Assembly (NCBI GenBank): GCA_036426205.1
Contig: CM071568.1
Location: 213,943,245-214,007,244, forward strand
Source: Ascaphus truei
Lineage: Eukaryota; Chordata; Amphibia; Anura; Ascaphidae
Direction of reading: 5' to 3'
DNA length: 64,000 nt
Shown: positions 55,863 to 64,000 of the stretch, piece by piece
Numbering within the stretch: position 1 is the stretch's first letter
Layout of the letters: the number at the start of each line of letters is the position of its first letter
Translations under genes and position numbers: made by a program
Notes under the pieces: model-generated
The model's database searches: none
What the model was told of the DNA's origin: nothing
What the model saw: only the letters and a program-made list of their open reading frames with translations

Positions 55863-56096
55863 CTAATAGAACCAGGGTAGGGGAAAGGGGGAGGGGGAAA
55901 GGGTTAGAGGGAGCCCTCGCTACTGCCAATGACACAGGTGCTGCAATCAGGGGAAATATTGAACAACAACACAGAGACGAAGAACCCCTATGGTGAGAGC
56001 ACTCAGCGGCTAATGATACTGATGGTAATTATGGACCTGATGGAGACAGTAGGTCTATGATTGATGTGTGATGTGAAATGGGTTAAAAACAATTTT

Positions 56097-56168
56097 AATT
56101 ACTACTGTGAAGAGCTATGTACATTAATGGCGCTATATAAATAAAGACATACAATACAATACAATACA
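56097..56168 (+). repeat. L2-type 3' tail insert
   Basis: GGCGCTATATAAATAAAGAC followed by (ATACA)n. Same tail as the L2 fragment at 20.36 kb. Confidence 0.7.
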
Positions 56169-56289
56169 AATCCTCAAATAAAATAAATGGTCCTCAATGT
56201 GAGATAATCCTAAATGATAGCGAATTAAAATAAAATGGAGGTAAGGGGTAAAGGATATGGAGTCCTATGAGATAATATGCTCTCTCTGT

Positions 56290-56925
56290 ACACTTCAACA
56301 ATGTAGGTAAGTATATACATAATTCAGTTATCGGGTAAGCTGGTATCCTCAAATGGTGGGATATACAGTAATGTGTAACATAAACACATACAGCAATAGG
56401 ATGTACAGGTAACTCAAAATGTGAACCGTTTGTTCAGCTCAAACATAATCCAAATATATACACTAGCTGTTTTAGTCTGTATATATCCAGAGCTGCGAGT
56501 CCGACAGATTGGCAGGTAAATATTATCTGCCAAGGTGTGTTTTGACAACGACTTGTGCCCGGAGCCCTCACTAATATAGCTGAAGGACTTTAGGAATCAT
56601 ATACACTGTACAACAGAGGTAAGTATATACACAATTCAGTTATCGGGTAAGCTGGTATCCTCAAATGGTGGGATATAATGTGTAACATACAGTAAACACA
56701 TAAAGCAATAGGATATACAGGTAACTCAAATTGTGAACCGTCTGTTCAGCTCAAACATAATCCATATATACACTAGCTGTTTTAGTCTGAATATATCCAG
56801 AGCTGCGAGTCCGACAGATTGGCAGGTAAATATTATCTGCCAAGGTGTGTTTTGACAACGACTTGTGCCCGGAGCCCTCACTAATATAGGTAAAGGGCTT
56901 TTAGAATCATATACACTGTAGTTCT
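56290..56925 (+). repeat. Tandem duplication, ~317-bp unit
   Basis: Two copies share ATTCAGTTATCGGGTAAGC, CACTAGCTGTTTTAGTCTG, CAGAGCTGCGAGTCCGACAG and CTTGTGCCCGGAGCCCTCAC. Copy 2 begins near 56607. Divergence is a few percent. Confidence 0.85.
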
Positions 56926-57252
56926 TTGCACAATGTAAAACCCATATACACTGAACTGGTTACAAAGTGAAGGTATAGGCACAAAACACACTGCGTTGCT
57001 GGCCCTTGAAGCAGACTGTAATAATGTCTGCAGCAGTGTCTCCAACTGCCACGTCTGACACTGTGCTGTGAGTAAATAGCCTTTGCGATACCAAACCCCC
57101 CTCCTCCGAAGCATACAGACCGTGGAAATCTGTGTATCAGATTGCCCCTCCACAGTGGGAGGGAATGAAGCAGTATTCAGTGGTATGCAGGAAGTGACGA
57201 ACCGGAGAGTCTCGGAAGTCGTCACCTATGACATCATTACATCTGTATTGCC

Positions 57253-57300
57253 GACATACGTTTCGCTGGTAAGCTTTTTCGAGGCTGATAGGAGCCCTCC
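57253..57300 (-). ncRNA. Decayed hammerhead-like motif inside PLE
   Basis: Minus strand: CCTCGAAAAAGCTTACCAGC then GAAACGTATGTCGG. The GAAAC box and GUC are intact and stem II (GC/GC) is short. The first box TCGAAAA is degenerate. It lies just upstream of the truncated RT. Confidence 0.35.
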
Positions 57301-57389
57301 AAGTGCCTGCTATTTGAAGGAAATGCGCACTGATCTGATTGGTGGTTGAAAATGTGAACGCAGCAGGATTTTCTTGTCCTGTACTGACA

Positions 57390-58757
57390 CTGTTCCTGCT
57401 GGTGACTATGGATGTCACCAGCTTGTATACCATTATACCGCATACCGAGGGTATTGAGATAGTGAAGGGATTCCTGGAGAAAAAACACACTAAGCAACCA
57501 CCCATTGATTTTATCATTCTATTGCTGCATTTTGTGCTTCACCAAAATTATTTCAAGTATGAAAATACCTTTTACTTACAAACGAATGGCACAGCAATGG
57601 GGAGTAACGTAGCACCCTCCTATGCCAATCTATACATGGCTGACTTTGAGAACAGATATATTTATAATACTGTTTTTGAAAGTAAAATTCTTTTTTATTG
57701 TCGGTACATCAATGACTTGTTCATCATATGGGATGGTACCGATGATGAACTTACTAATTTTTTTGATTATTTAGAGCAAATTCCCACTCCTGTGCGCTTC
57801 ACCAAAAATTGGAGCGATAAACAAATCTCGTTTCTGGATGTTCTTATATCCTTTGATGGGCAGGTTCTGCATACTGATTTGTATAGAAAACCTACAGATA
57901 GGAATTCCACCTTATGCGGGTCTAGTTTTCATCCAGTATCACTTAAAAACATGTTGCCTTATTCCCAAAAAATAAGGGCAACACGAATTGTTGATAGACC
58001 GGAAAGATTGAATACTACACTGGATGATATCAAAACTAGATTCCTACAACGCGGCTATAAGAAATCTAGAATTGAGAGGGCCTTTAATAAAGAGGTCGCT
58101 GATGATCTACACAGGGTTGAAGCTGAAAGAATAAATATAGTAAGTAAATATACCACAGCCAGTAGATTTATTAAAGACAGCATAAATAAACATTGGAGTG
58201 TACTACAACATGACGGCGTACTTAAAACGGTGTGTAAAGAAAAACCTAGGTTCGCATTTCAGAGAGGACGTAATATCAAAGATATCCTGATCTCTGCAGA
58301 TGATAGTAAACATTATCACACAACGCATTTTCTCCAGGCAAAACCGGGGCGTTATAAATGCCACGGATGTACCATCTGTAATAGTCTCAACACAGGGGAC
58401 AAATTTCGTCAACCCAGAAGTGGGAAAAAATTGTAGATCAATTATAGGATCACATGTACCACGACCAATGTAATTTATACAATTAAATACCCATGTGGTT
58501 TAGTTTCCGTTGGTAAGACTAACAGAATGTTAAAAATGCGCTTTATCGAACACCGCAGCAAAATCAACGCCAAAAAAGAGGAAACAGCCCTAATTAGGCA
58601 CTGTACAGAATTTAATCACGCAGTGTCATCATTGAAATTAATGGGCATTGACCACGTTCAAAAGATCTACTCTGGGGCAGATAAGGACACTGCTCTTTTG
58701 CAAAGAGAAGCATATTGGACATTTACACTCGATACCGTATACCCAAGGGGCCTTAAT
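57390..58757 (+). pseudogene. PLE RT-GIY-YIG protein, 5'-truncated
   Basis: Begins inside the RT just before motif A (TLFLLVTMDVTSLYTIIPH). TNGTAMGSNVAPSYANLYMA follows, then the catalytic box as RYINDLFIIWDG (usual Y-I-D-D is Y-I-N-D), then KQISFLDVLI, DLYRKPTDRNSTLCGSSFHP and KPGRYKCHGCTICNSL. A single in-frame TAG at 58434-58436 precedes the GIY-YIG nuclease: TNVIYTIKYPCGLVSVGKT, MRFIEHRSK, LLQREAYWTF and YPRGLND. In the nuclease the second conserved Tyr is Ser (VSVG), while Arg and Glu of the fold are kept. Active PLE proteins reverse-transcribe and nick DNA. The missing fingers, the Asn, the Ser and the stop make this copy inactive. Confidence 0.93.
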
Positions 58758-58760
58758 GAC

Positions 58761-58970
58761 TATGGGGGTCATGCACTAAGAAGTGATAAGTGGGTTTTCT
58801 GGGTGCTATGCACAAAGCAGTGATACGTGTTTTTAAGTGAGATACATGCCTTTATAGCGTGATACTGCCTGTTGTGAGATTCACAAAGCAGTGATAACAC
58901 TGCAGTATCATGCTATAATGGCAATCTCACTTAAAAGCACTTATCACTGCTTAGTGCATAACCCTTATAT
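58761..58970. mobile_element. ~210-bp MITE at end of PLE coding region
   Basis: GGGGGTCATGCACTAAGAAG at the left is mirrored by TTAGTGCATAACCC at the right. The interior is palindromic (AGTGATAAGTG...CACTTATCACT). It follows immediately after the codons for PRGLND. TA flanks suggest mariner-type insertion. Confidence 0.7.
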
Positions 58971-59429
58971 CTCCCTAAACAGTTTCATTAATATCAGATA
59001 AAAATCTATGGTTTAGGTTGCTATAGTGACTTTGCTGTTGCTGCAGATCTTCTCTGTTTATTGCCTCCTTAAGATATTTAATTATTAATTACCTGCATTA
59101 GTCACCCTTTGCCTTTTTTCCTCACTATTTTATGGTTATGTTTTAAGCTTGGAAATATAGTGATTGTCACTTTCTACAGGGCTTACACTGATGGCTTCTT
59201 TTTTGCTTTATCCCTTATGTTTCACTACAAGCCTGCTATCTACACCCCAATTAGAATCCAGACAAGGTGCAAAAGGAGTAACAAGAGAATTTATTGCGCA
59301 AAAAGCAGCTCAGGACTACTACTGTCACTCTTATTGGGATATATGTTGCAGCAGCTCTTCGTGGGACAGACGGGCATATTTCTACAGCATGACGTTGGCA
59401 GCTGAAGGAGGGAGTTCGGATGTGCGCTC

Positions 59430-59439
59430 GCGCATGCGC
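59430..59439. promoter_or_regulatory. NRF1-like palindrome in PLE 3' region
   Basis: GCGCATGCGC within CTCGCGCATGCGCCTAG, about 180 nt upstream of the TATAAG box at 59616. Confidence 0.45.
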
Positions 59440-59541
59440 CTAGATGGGATGCCGAGATTTCCAGAGTGAAGAAAAGCAACTGAAGACCGGACCAAATCTG
59501 AAGGCGGGACTTCCGCCGGATATGACGTCATGGACATGCAC

Positions 59542-59551
59542 GCGCATGCGC
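59542..59551. promoter_or_regulatory. NRF1-like palindrome in PLE 3' region
   Basis: GCGCATGCGC within ACGCGCATGCGCAGT. A TGACGTCA CRE (59523-59530) is just upstream. TATAAG follows at 59616 and the hammerhead-like motif at about 59655. Confidence 0.5.
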
Positions 59552-59654
59552 AGTACAGGCGGCCATCAAGAAAAGAAACTGGATGATTTTGAATGACTGC
59601 ACCTGGGGTATGGGCTATAAGTAGTGGTTCTATTAGCATTAGTAAGTTATCTTC

Positions 59655-59700
59655 ACTTGAGAAAGACCACGTGTGGTGGTTGAAACGTTGTGTCTCTTCT
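59655..59700 (+). ncRNA. Hammerhead-like motif, right PLE terminus
   Basis: CTTGAGAAAGACCACGTGTG then GTGGTTGAAACGTTGTGTC. Stem II ACCAC/GTGGT is strong. The GAAAC box is followed by a short stem AC...GU and GUC. The first box reads UUGAGAA, again U3-A8. Stem I pairing next to the core is weak, although TATTAG (59631) can pair with CTAATA (59699). Confidence 0.5.
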
Positions 59701-59845
59701 AATAAATTCTTTTTGAAAATCCGTAGTGTCCTGGAACCTTCTTTGTTTGTCTGCATTGGAGTTTGTCACTGCCAGGTACTCTGGTAACAGCAAGTATCCT
59801 TTGTATTTAATATAGTGGTGTGCAGCATTATCTCTGTTTTACATG

Positions 59846-60205
59846 TACAGTAGAGGCAACTTTTATTCTAACAAAAACCAGTGGCAATTCCCCAAAAAAC
59901 CCAGGAAACACCCAGGTACATTCTGAATACATGCCTTAAACTTTCCTTAAACTAGCCCCAGCATTTCTGCATTGATTAATGGCCTATCAGATTAACAGCG
60001 GGGGTCCCTGGCAGTCCCATTCAAACTGAATTGGACTGCCAGGGATCCCTGCTGTGTTAATCCTATGGGTCGTTAGTCAATGCAGAAATGCCTTAAACAT
60101 GCCTCAAACTAGCCCAGAACATACCCAGCACATACCCAGCACATACCCAGAATGTAACCCGGCTAGTTTACAGCAAATGTTAGAATAAACGTTGCCTCTA
60201 CTGTA
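59846..60205. mobile_element. Foldback MITE, TA-flanked
   Basis: TACAGTAGAGGCAAC(T)TTTATTC at the left and its reverse complement at 60181-60205, with TA at the ends. The interior is itself a hairpin (CATTTCTGCATTGA...TCAATGCAGAAATG and CTGGCAGTCC...GGACTGCCAG). No ORF. Confidence 0.82.
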
Positions 60206-60579
60206 TATCCATAGAGACATACATAAATACAGGGGCAATGAATGGGCATCAAAAAATTATTCAATCACATTAAAAAAAAACCTGTAAAATAAAAATAACA
60301 TACATTTATTTTTTTTACTTACATTTAGATGACTTCACCCTCCGAATCCCAGGGACACTGCATGCTCTCGAACCAATCCACGACCAGAAACCAGGTAAAA
60401 AACAGCACCTACAGTTTACATCATGGAGAAGAAAATAAGAAATAAGGGGACATGTGTTTTAGCGGGACAGGTTAACTCCTTCATTGCCATAGTTGTTAAC
60501 CGCTAAGGCAGGCCTGCACAACTTGTACAGTGAGAAGGGCCACACTGCTCCAAGGAAAACAGATTTGGGCCGCACGGGT

Positions 60580-60582
<3 letters not shown>

Positions 60583-60663
<81 letters not shown>
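60583..60663 (+). repeat. (ATC)27 microsatellite
   Basis: An uninterrupted 81-nt trinucleotide tract. Open frames encoding Ser, Ile or Met runs come from it and are not genes. Confidence 0.97.
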
Positions 60664-60770
60664 TCTTCCCCAGCACTCCTCATCATCCTCATATATCCCC
60701 CCTGCATCTCACATCACCTCCCCCCTGAATCTCACATCTCCCTCCCCCCAGAACCTTCATCATCATCTCC

Positions 60771-61081
60771 CCCAGCACCTTTCAGCAGTCCCCGCAGCAC
60801 CCTTCATAATCTCCCCCAGCACCTTTCAGCAGTTCCCCCAGCACCCTTCATACTTTCTCCCAGCACCTTTCAGCAGTTCCCCCCAGCACCCTTCATACTC
60901 TCTCCCAGCAACTTTTAGCAGTTCCCCCCAGCACCCTTCATACTCTCTCCCAGCACCTTTCCGCAGTTCCCCCAGAACCATTCATACTCTCTCCCAGCAC
61001 CTTTCAGCAGTTCCCCCAGCACCCTTCATTCTCTCTCCCTGCACCTTTCAGCAGTTCCCCCCAGCACCCTTCATACTCTCT
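60771..61081 (+). repeat. 45-bp minisatellite, seven copies
   Basis: The unit reads CCCAGCACCTTTCAGCAGTT followed by CCCCCAGCACCCTTCATACT and CTCT, length 43-45 with few substitutions per copy. Confidence 0.9.
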
Positions 61082-62279
61082 CCCCGACCCTACCTGATAG
61101 AGGTCGGTGGCAGCAGAAGCGGGCCTCTGCCATGAGGTTTTAGCCGCGCGGCTACCAGTACCAGGGCAAGGTGAAGCGCGCTCTAGCAGCCGACCCCGGA
61201 AGCTCCGGGTCACACTACTAGAGCGGGCATGGGGGGGGGGTGCGTCCGCACGTCAACTGCAGGGGCTGGAGCAGGCTCGGCGGGGTAGGAGAGTGAGAGG
61301 AGAGAGAGCGCACCAGTGTGTCACCGCATCACCCTACCAAGGAAGGGAGGTGGAAGGGGAGGTGAAGGGAGGTGGAAGGGGAGGTGGAGGGGGCTATCGC
61401 GTGCGGCACAGGGAGTCCCAGCGGGCCGTATGTTGTGCAGGCCTGCGCTAAGGAAATGAAGGGAGTGTATAAATGTATTTTAATTTTGTTCATGTTTTTA
61501 ATTTTATTACTGGGATACAATTGATAACCAATATGGATATCTGGGCCCTCTATTGAGGGGGCTTAGTTATCCCCAGTGATAATTACTGGTTTAATGAGGT
61601 TTTGTTTAATGTTATTTTAAAGATATTGAGCATTAGTCTAGAGGGTTGTGGGGAGTCCATTAGATTTAAGAGGTGGGGGCAGAGGGTAGATTCCCAGGTG
61701 GCAATGGTTAGGCCTCACGGAGGAGGGGGGTTTACTAGTGGTGTTAACCCCTTCATTACTACAGTATAGCGGTGAGCCGCTAAGGTAATAAGGTGGATTA
61801 TTCATGTATTTTAATATTGTTGATGATTTTTTTTTTTTTTATTACTGGATACATGTATATGTTTTATGCTTAATGCCCCAAACCACTATTAGCCATATTT
61901 GGCTAATCGGACCTTGGGCATTAAACTAATGGAGAGCGGGGGTTGGATGAGGTGATGGGGTTATTTGCCCCGAGGGGGGTTGTTAGGCCTCCCTGGGGGT
62001 TGCGGGATGAGTTAACCCCTTGGTTAGCTTAGTGGTTAGTTAGGCAATGCTTTACTAGCACTAAGGTGGGAAACAGGAATAGTTAGTGGATGTATTAATT
62101 GTATTAACCCCTTTGTTGCCTTTGGTATACCTTGGTTACCACAGGCATCTAAGGGGGTAATGTTATTTATATCATAGGCTGCTGTTATAATAGTTATTAC
62201 TGAGTTATTACTGAAGCCTATGATAGAAATATGATTGCTAGGTTGTATTAACGCATTTATTCATGGTCAACACCGAAGT

Positions 62280-63140
62280 TTGATGTATTCGAGCCTACTG
62301 TAAGAAGGGAAGAACTGTTAGTTTCTAAACAGAAACAATTGGAAAATAATGACTTTCAAGTGGTATTAATCACACAATTCACACAAAGGCATTGAAGATA
62401 AAAAGCACTATAAATAGACGCTGCCATATTCTAAAAAAGTACCCACTTGTAGGAAGTACTGTATACTGTAATTTCAAATCATCTCCAGATCCTCTTTAAA
62501 AAGCATCAAATCTTAAGCAGAAATTAGCACCAAGCACATTTAACATTAAAAAGGAAACTAAGGATAATTGGATAAAAAAGACGAAACGCTTCATCAAATG
62601 TTTAACATGTAAAGTCTGCACATTTGGTTCACAACAAAAATAATATTTTAAATGATCTAAAACAGGTGAATGCTTTAAAACTGAACATTTGATCAATTGT
62701 AACACAAATGATGTAGTTTATCTATTGGAGTACCCTAGTGGACTCCAATATATTGGTATAACATCTAGGACTATTCATATAAATATATTAGAACATAATG
62801 GCTACATCAAAAACCATATTTAAACCCACAATGTTTTTAAACACTTTCACCATTTTCACCATGCGAAGACTGCAGGACACATTTATAGTGCGATTGAAAA
62901 TGCTGCATTCCCTTAATCTAGTGAAATCTACAGTAGGACTCTTGTGAGTTGCATTTGGACTTCAAGTGGCTTAAGACCTCATCACTGCTCTGATTCTGCC
63001 CACATTTCTCTATTTTTGTGCTGATTATGTAAGAGAGCTACAGTATATTTTTTTTTTTTTCATACTTTAGGGAAGAGTACAGTATCAACTATTGAGAATG
63101 GGCCTGAAGAAGGGGTTAGCCCCCGAATGTTTTCCACCTT
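62280..63140 (+). pseudogene. PLE C-terminal and 3' end remnant
   Basis: Plus-strand traces: KQKLAPSTFNIKK (62515), KRFIKCLTCKVCTFGSQQK (62590; Cys-rich linker), then LINCNTNDVVYLLEYPSGLQ and YIGITSRTIHINILEHNGYI (62690-62810), a GIY-YIG domain start with GLQYIG intact. Several stops. The 3' UTR ends with a hammerhead-like motif at 63103. It is a different PLE family from those at 44-48 and 55-60 kb, judged by the CxxC linker and the nuclease sequence. Confidence 0.8.
63103..63140 (+). ncRNA. Hammerhead-like motif with altered 15.1 pair
   Basis: CCTGAAGA is followed by AGGGG-TTAG-CCCCC and GAATG. The first core box is canonical and stem II strong. GAAAC reads GAATG, so A15.1 is U. UG...CAC downstream could pair as U15.1-A16.1 and G15.2-C16.2 with C17. 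Confidence 0.45.
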
Positions 63141-63408
63141 ATACATTTTCTGTAAATACTTTTGTTGGGGAGTACCTTGTTTGTCTAGTGTTAAAGTTAC
63201 AGTATTAATGATTCTTATTTTCTTTTATAGTTATATTTTACATTAACAATATGTGTTACCAACCTGTTTTTTTCCGCGTCGTGCTTATGTGTTTGAGAGC
63301 TTACGATACGTGTTTCTATTCACTATTGTTCGTATATTTATTTGACAGCTCCATGCTATTCCTTTTTCCTTATATTGTGTACATGTGACATAATTAATAA
63401 AAATAATG

Positions 63409-63410
<2 letters not shown>

Positions 63411-63464
<54 letters not shown>
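63411..63464 (+). repeat. (AT)27 microsatellite
   Basis: A pure AT dinucleotide tract. Confidence 0.97.
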
Positions 63465-63468
<4 letters not shown>

Positions 63469-64000
63469 CAACGAAAGAGTATCCTTCTGAAAAAGCACAC
63501 GGGCATACCGAAAGAGTAGTAACAATACAAAATTTATTATAGTGAAATAAAAACTAGGGGAGAAAGATTAAAAGAAGAGGGGGACTCACATCTACCAAAA
63601 CACATGTTCCAGGAGGCAAAGGTACATAAAAGGTCACAGTGTATACCAAATCAACATCAATCAATATAAAGAGCTCTATATCTGGTGTATGTCATACTAT
63701 AACACAGTCTGCAGATTTGTGCAAAGTGGATAGAGCAAAACAATATATAATTAAAGCTCGGCTAACACGGTACTGATACCTCTATATCTATCTATATATC
63801 TAATAATCAAAAATAAATAGACGATATCGTTCTGTGGCTAACTAACTGCTTTTATTTGTGCGAGCTTTCAAGTTACACTGATCTCTTCTTCTGGCGCATG
63901 AGCCACTTATACCATGGGTATACTGTGTCTTTAAGATAACAAAATCATAAAATAAAAATCTATTCCCTATAGGGAAACTAACTTAACTTTGCTGTGGCCC
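63465..64000. other. Unassigned end of window, possibly a PLE terminus
   Basis: No coding sequence. The hammerhead-like motif at 63859-63900 on the minus strand, followed by AATAAAAGCAGTTAG, is the usual look of a PLE 3' end. The body of such an element would lie beyond 64000. Confidence 0.4.
63859..63900 (-). ncRNA. Decayed hammerhead-like PLE end
   Basis: Minus strand: CCAGAAGAAGAGATCAGTGT then AACTTGAAAGCTCGCACAAA. The CTGAAGA box has one change and stem II is disrupted. GAAAGCTCGC and the following AATAAA-like stretch are typical of this end class. Confidence 0.4.

Larger units (their letters stand above)
55748..59753 (+). mobile_element. Penelope-like element with inverted termini
   Basis: The right end (59655-59753) contains ACTTGAGAAAGACCACGTG, GAAACGTTGTGTCTCTTCTA and CCTTCTTTGTTTGTCT. 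The left end (55748-55860) is its reverse complement. Inverted terminal copies are a known PLE feature. Inside are a ~317-bp tandem duplication, an L2-tail insert, the RT/GIY-YIG coding part, a MITE and the promoter-like 3' region. The coding part is 5'-truncated, so the left terminus was probably added as an inverted fragment. Confidence 0.85.
60509..61445. mobile_element. Non-autonomous hAT element with 8-bp duplication
   Basis: CAGGCCTGCACAAC at 60509-60522 and its exact reverse complement at 61432-61445. CGCTAAGG lies on both sides (60501-60508 and 61446-61453), a perfect 8-bp target duplication as hAT transposases make. No transposase ORF. It carries the (ATC)27 tract, a 45-bp minisatellite and a GC-rich segment. 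Confidence 0.93.
60218..62260. repeat. Composite intergenic repeat carrying a hAT element
   Basis: AACTCCTTCATTGCCATAG and AACCGCTAAGG modules at 60470-60508 continue at 61446 after the hAT insert. Further modules (AACCCCTTCATTACTACAG at 61746, AACCCCTTGGTTAGC at 62015) follow. Same family as the blocks at 16.8, 49.5 and 54.8 kb. Confidence 0.6.

Noticed and set aside
60530..61135. Long open frames with Ser, Ile or Met runs
   Set aside because: They are translations of the (ATC)27 tract and the 45-bp minisatellite inside a non-autonomous hAT element.
1..64000. tRNA, rRNA or CRISPR features
   Set aside because: No cloverleaf with conserved T-arm, no rRNA segment and no spaced direct repeats with unique spacers were seen on reading both strands.

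Overview
The window reads as vertebrate nuclear DNA, most probably from an amphibian (a frog is my best guess), because of its mix of elements: L1-type and L2-type LINEs, several families of Penelope-like elements (PLEs) with hammerhead-like ribozymes at their ends, Ty3/gypsy elements with a SCAN-like gag, Tc1, hAT and Harbinger-like DNA elements, and recurrent 'AACCCCTTAAT...GGTTAACCGCTAAGG' intergenic repeats. The species call is inference. There is no bacterial-style operon, rRNA, tRNA or CRISPR array, and almost every coding trace belongs to a mobile element. The one candidate for a different kind of gene is a pair of phase-compatible exons at 49.37 and 52.42 kb.

Layout. 0-4 kb: a hammerhead-bearing terminus, a broken gypsy pol and a 1.1-kb head-to-head palindrome. 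4.0-12.0 kb: a complete L1-like LINE on the minus strand, bounded by a 13-bp target-site duplication, with ORF2 interrupted by one stop codon. 12-19 kb: small inverted-repeat elements, a ~350-bp repeat carrying a textbook hammerhead (14495-14539), AT-rich DNA and a composite repeat. 19-24 kb: L2 and L1 fragments and a PLE remnant split by a solo LTR. 25.8-27.7 kb: a Tc1 element with an insertion. 28-33.7 kb: PLE fragment, hammerhead terminus, tandem and direct repeats, and a CRE/CCAAT-rich foldback. 34-36.6 kb: a second L1 copy with an in-frame internal deletion. 36.6-48.3 kb: a rearranged PLE territory with two related copies facing tail to tail and a 3.5-kb strongly C-skewed block. 48.3-53 kb: the possible exons with a 2.6-kb element in their intron. 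53-54.7 kb: gypsy LTR plus gag. 55.7-59.8 kb: a PLE with inverted termini. 60-64 kb: a composite repeat containing a hAT element with a perfect 8-bp duplication, another PLE end and a ribozyme-like end at the window edge.

The unifying theme is ribozyme-tipped retroelements. I count about a dozen hammerhead or hammerhead-like motifs, from fully canonical to clearly decayed, in several unrelated repeat families. Several lie a short fixed distance downstream of a TATA box, and two also lie downstream of NRF1-like GCGCATGCGC palindromes. That arrangement would put the ribozyme at the extreme 5' end of a Pol II transcript. One family replaces the core C3-G8 pair by U3-A8, a change that keeps pairing. 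These are sequence-based inferences and no activity is shown here.
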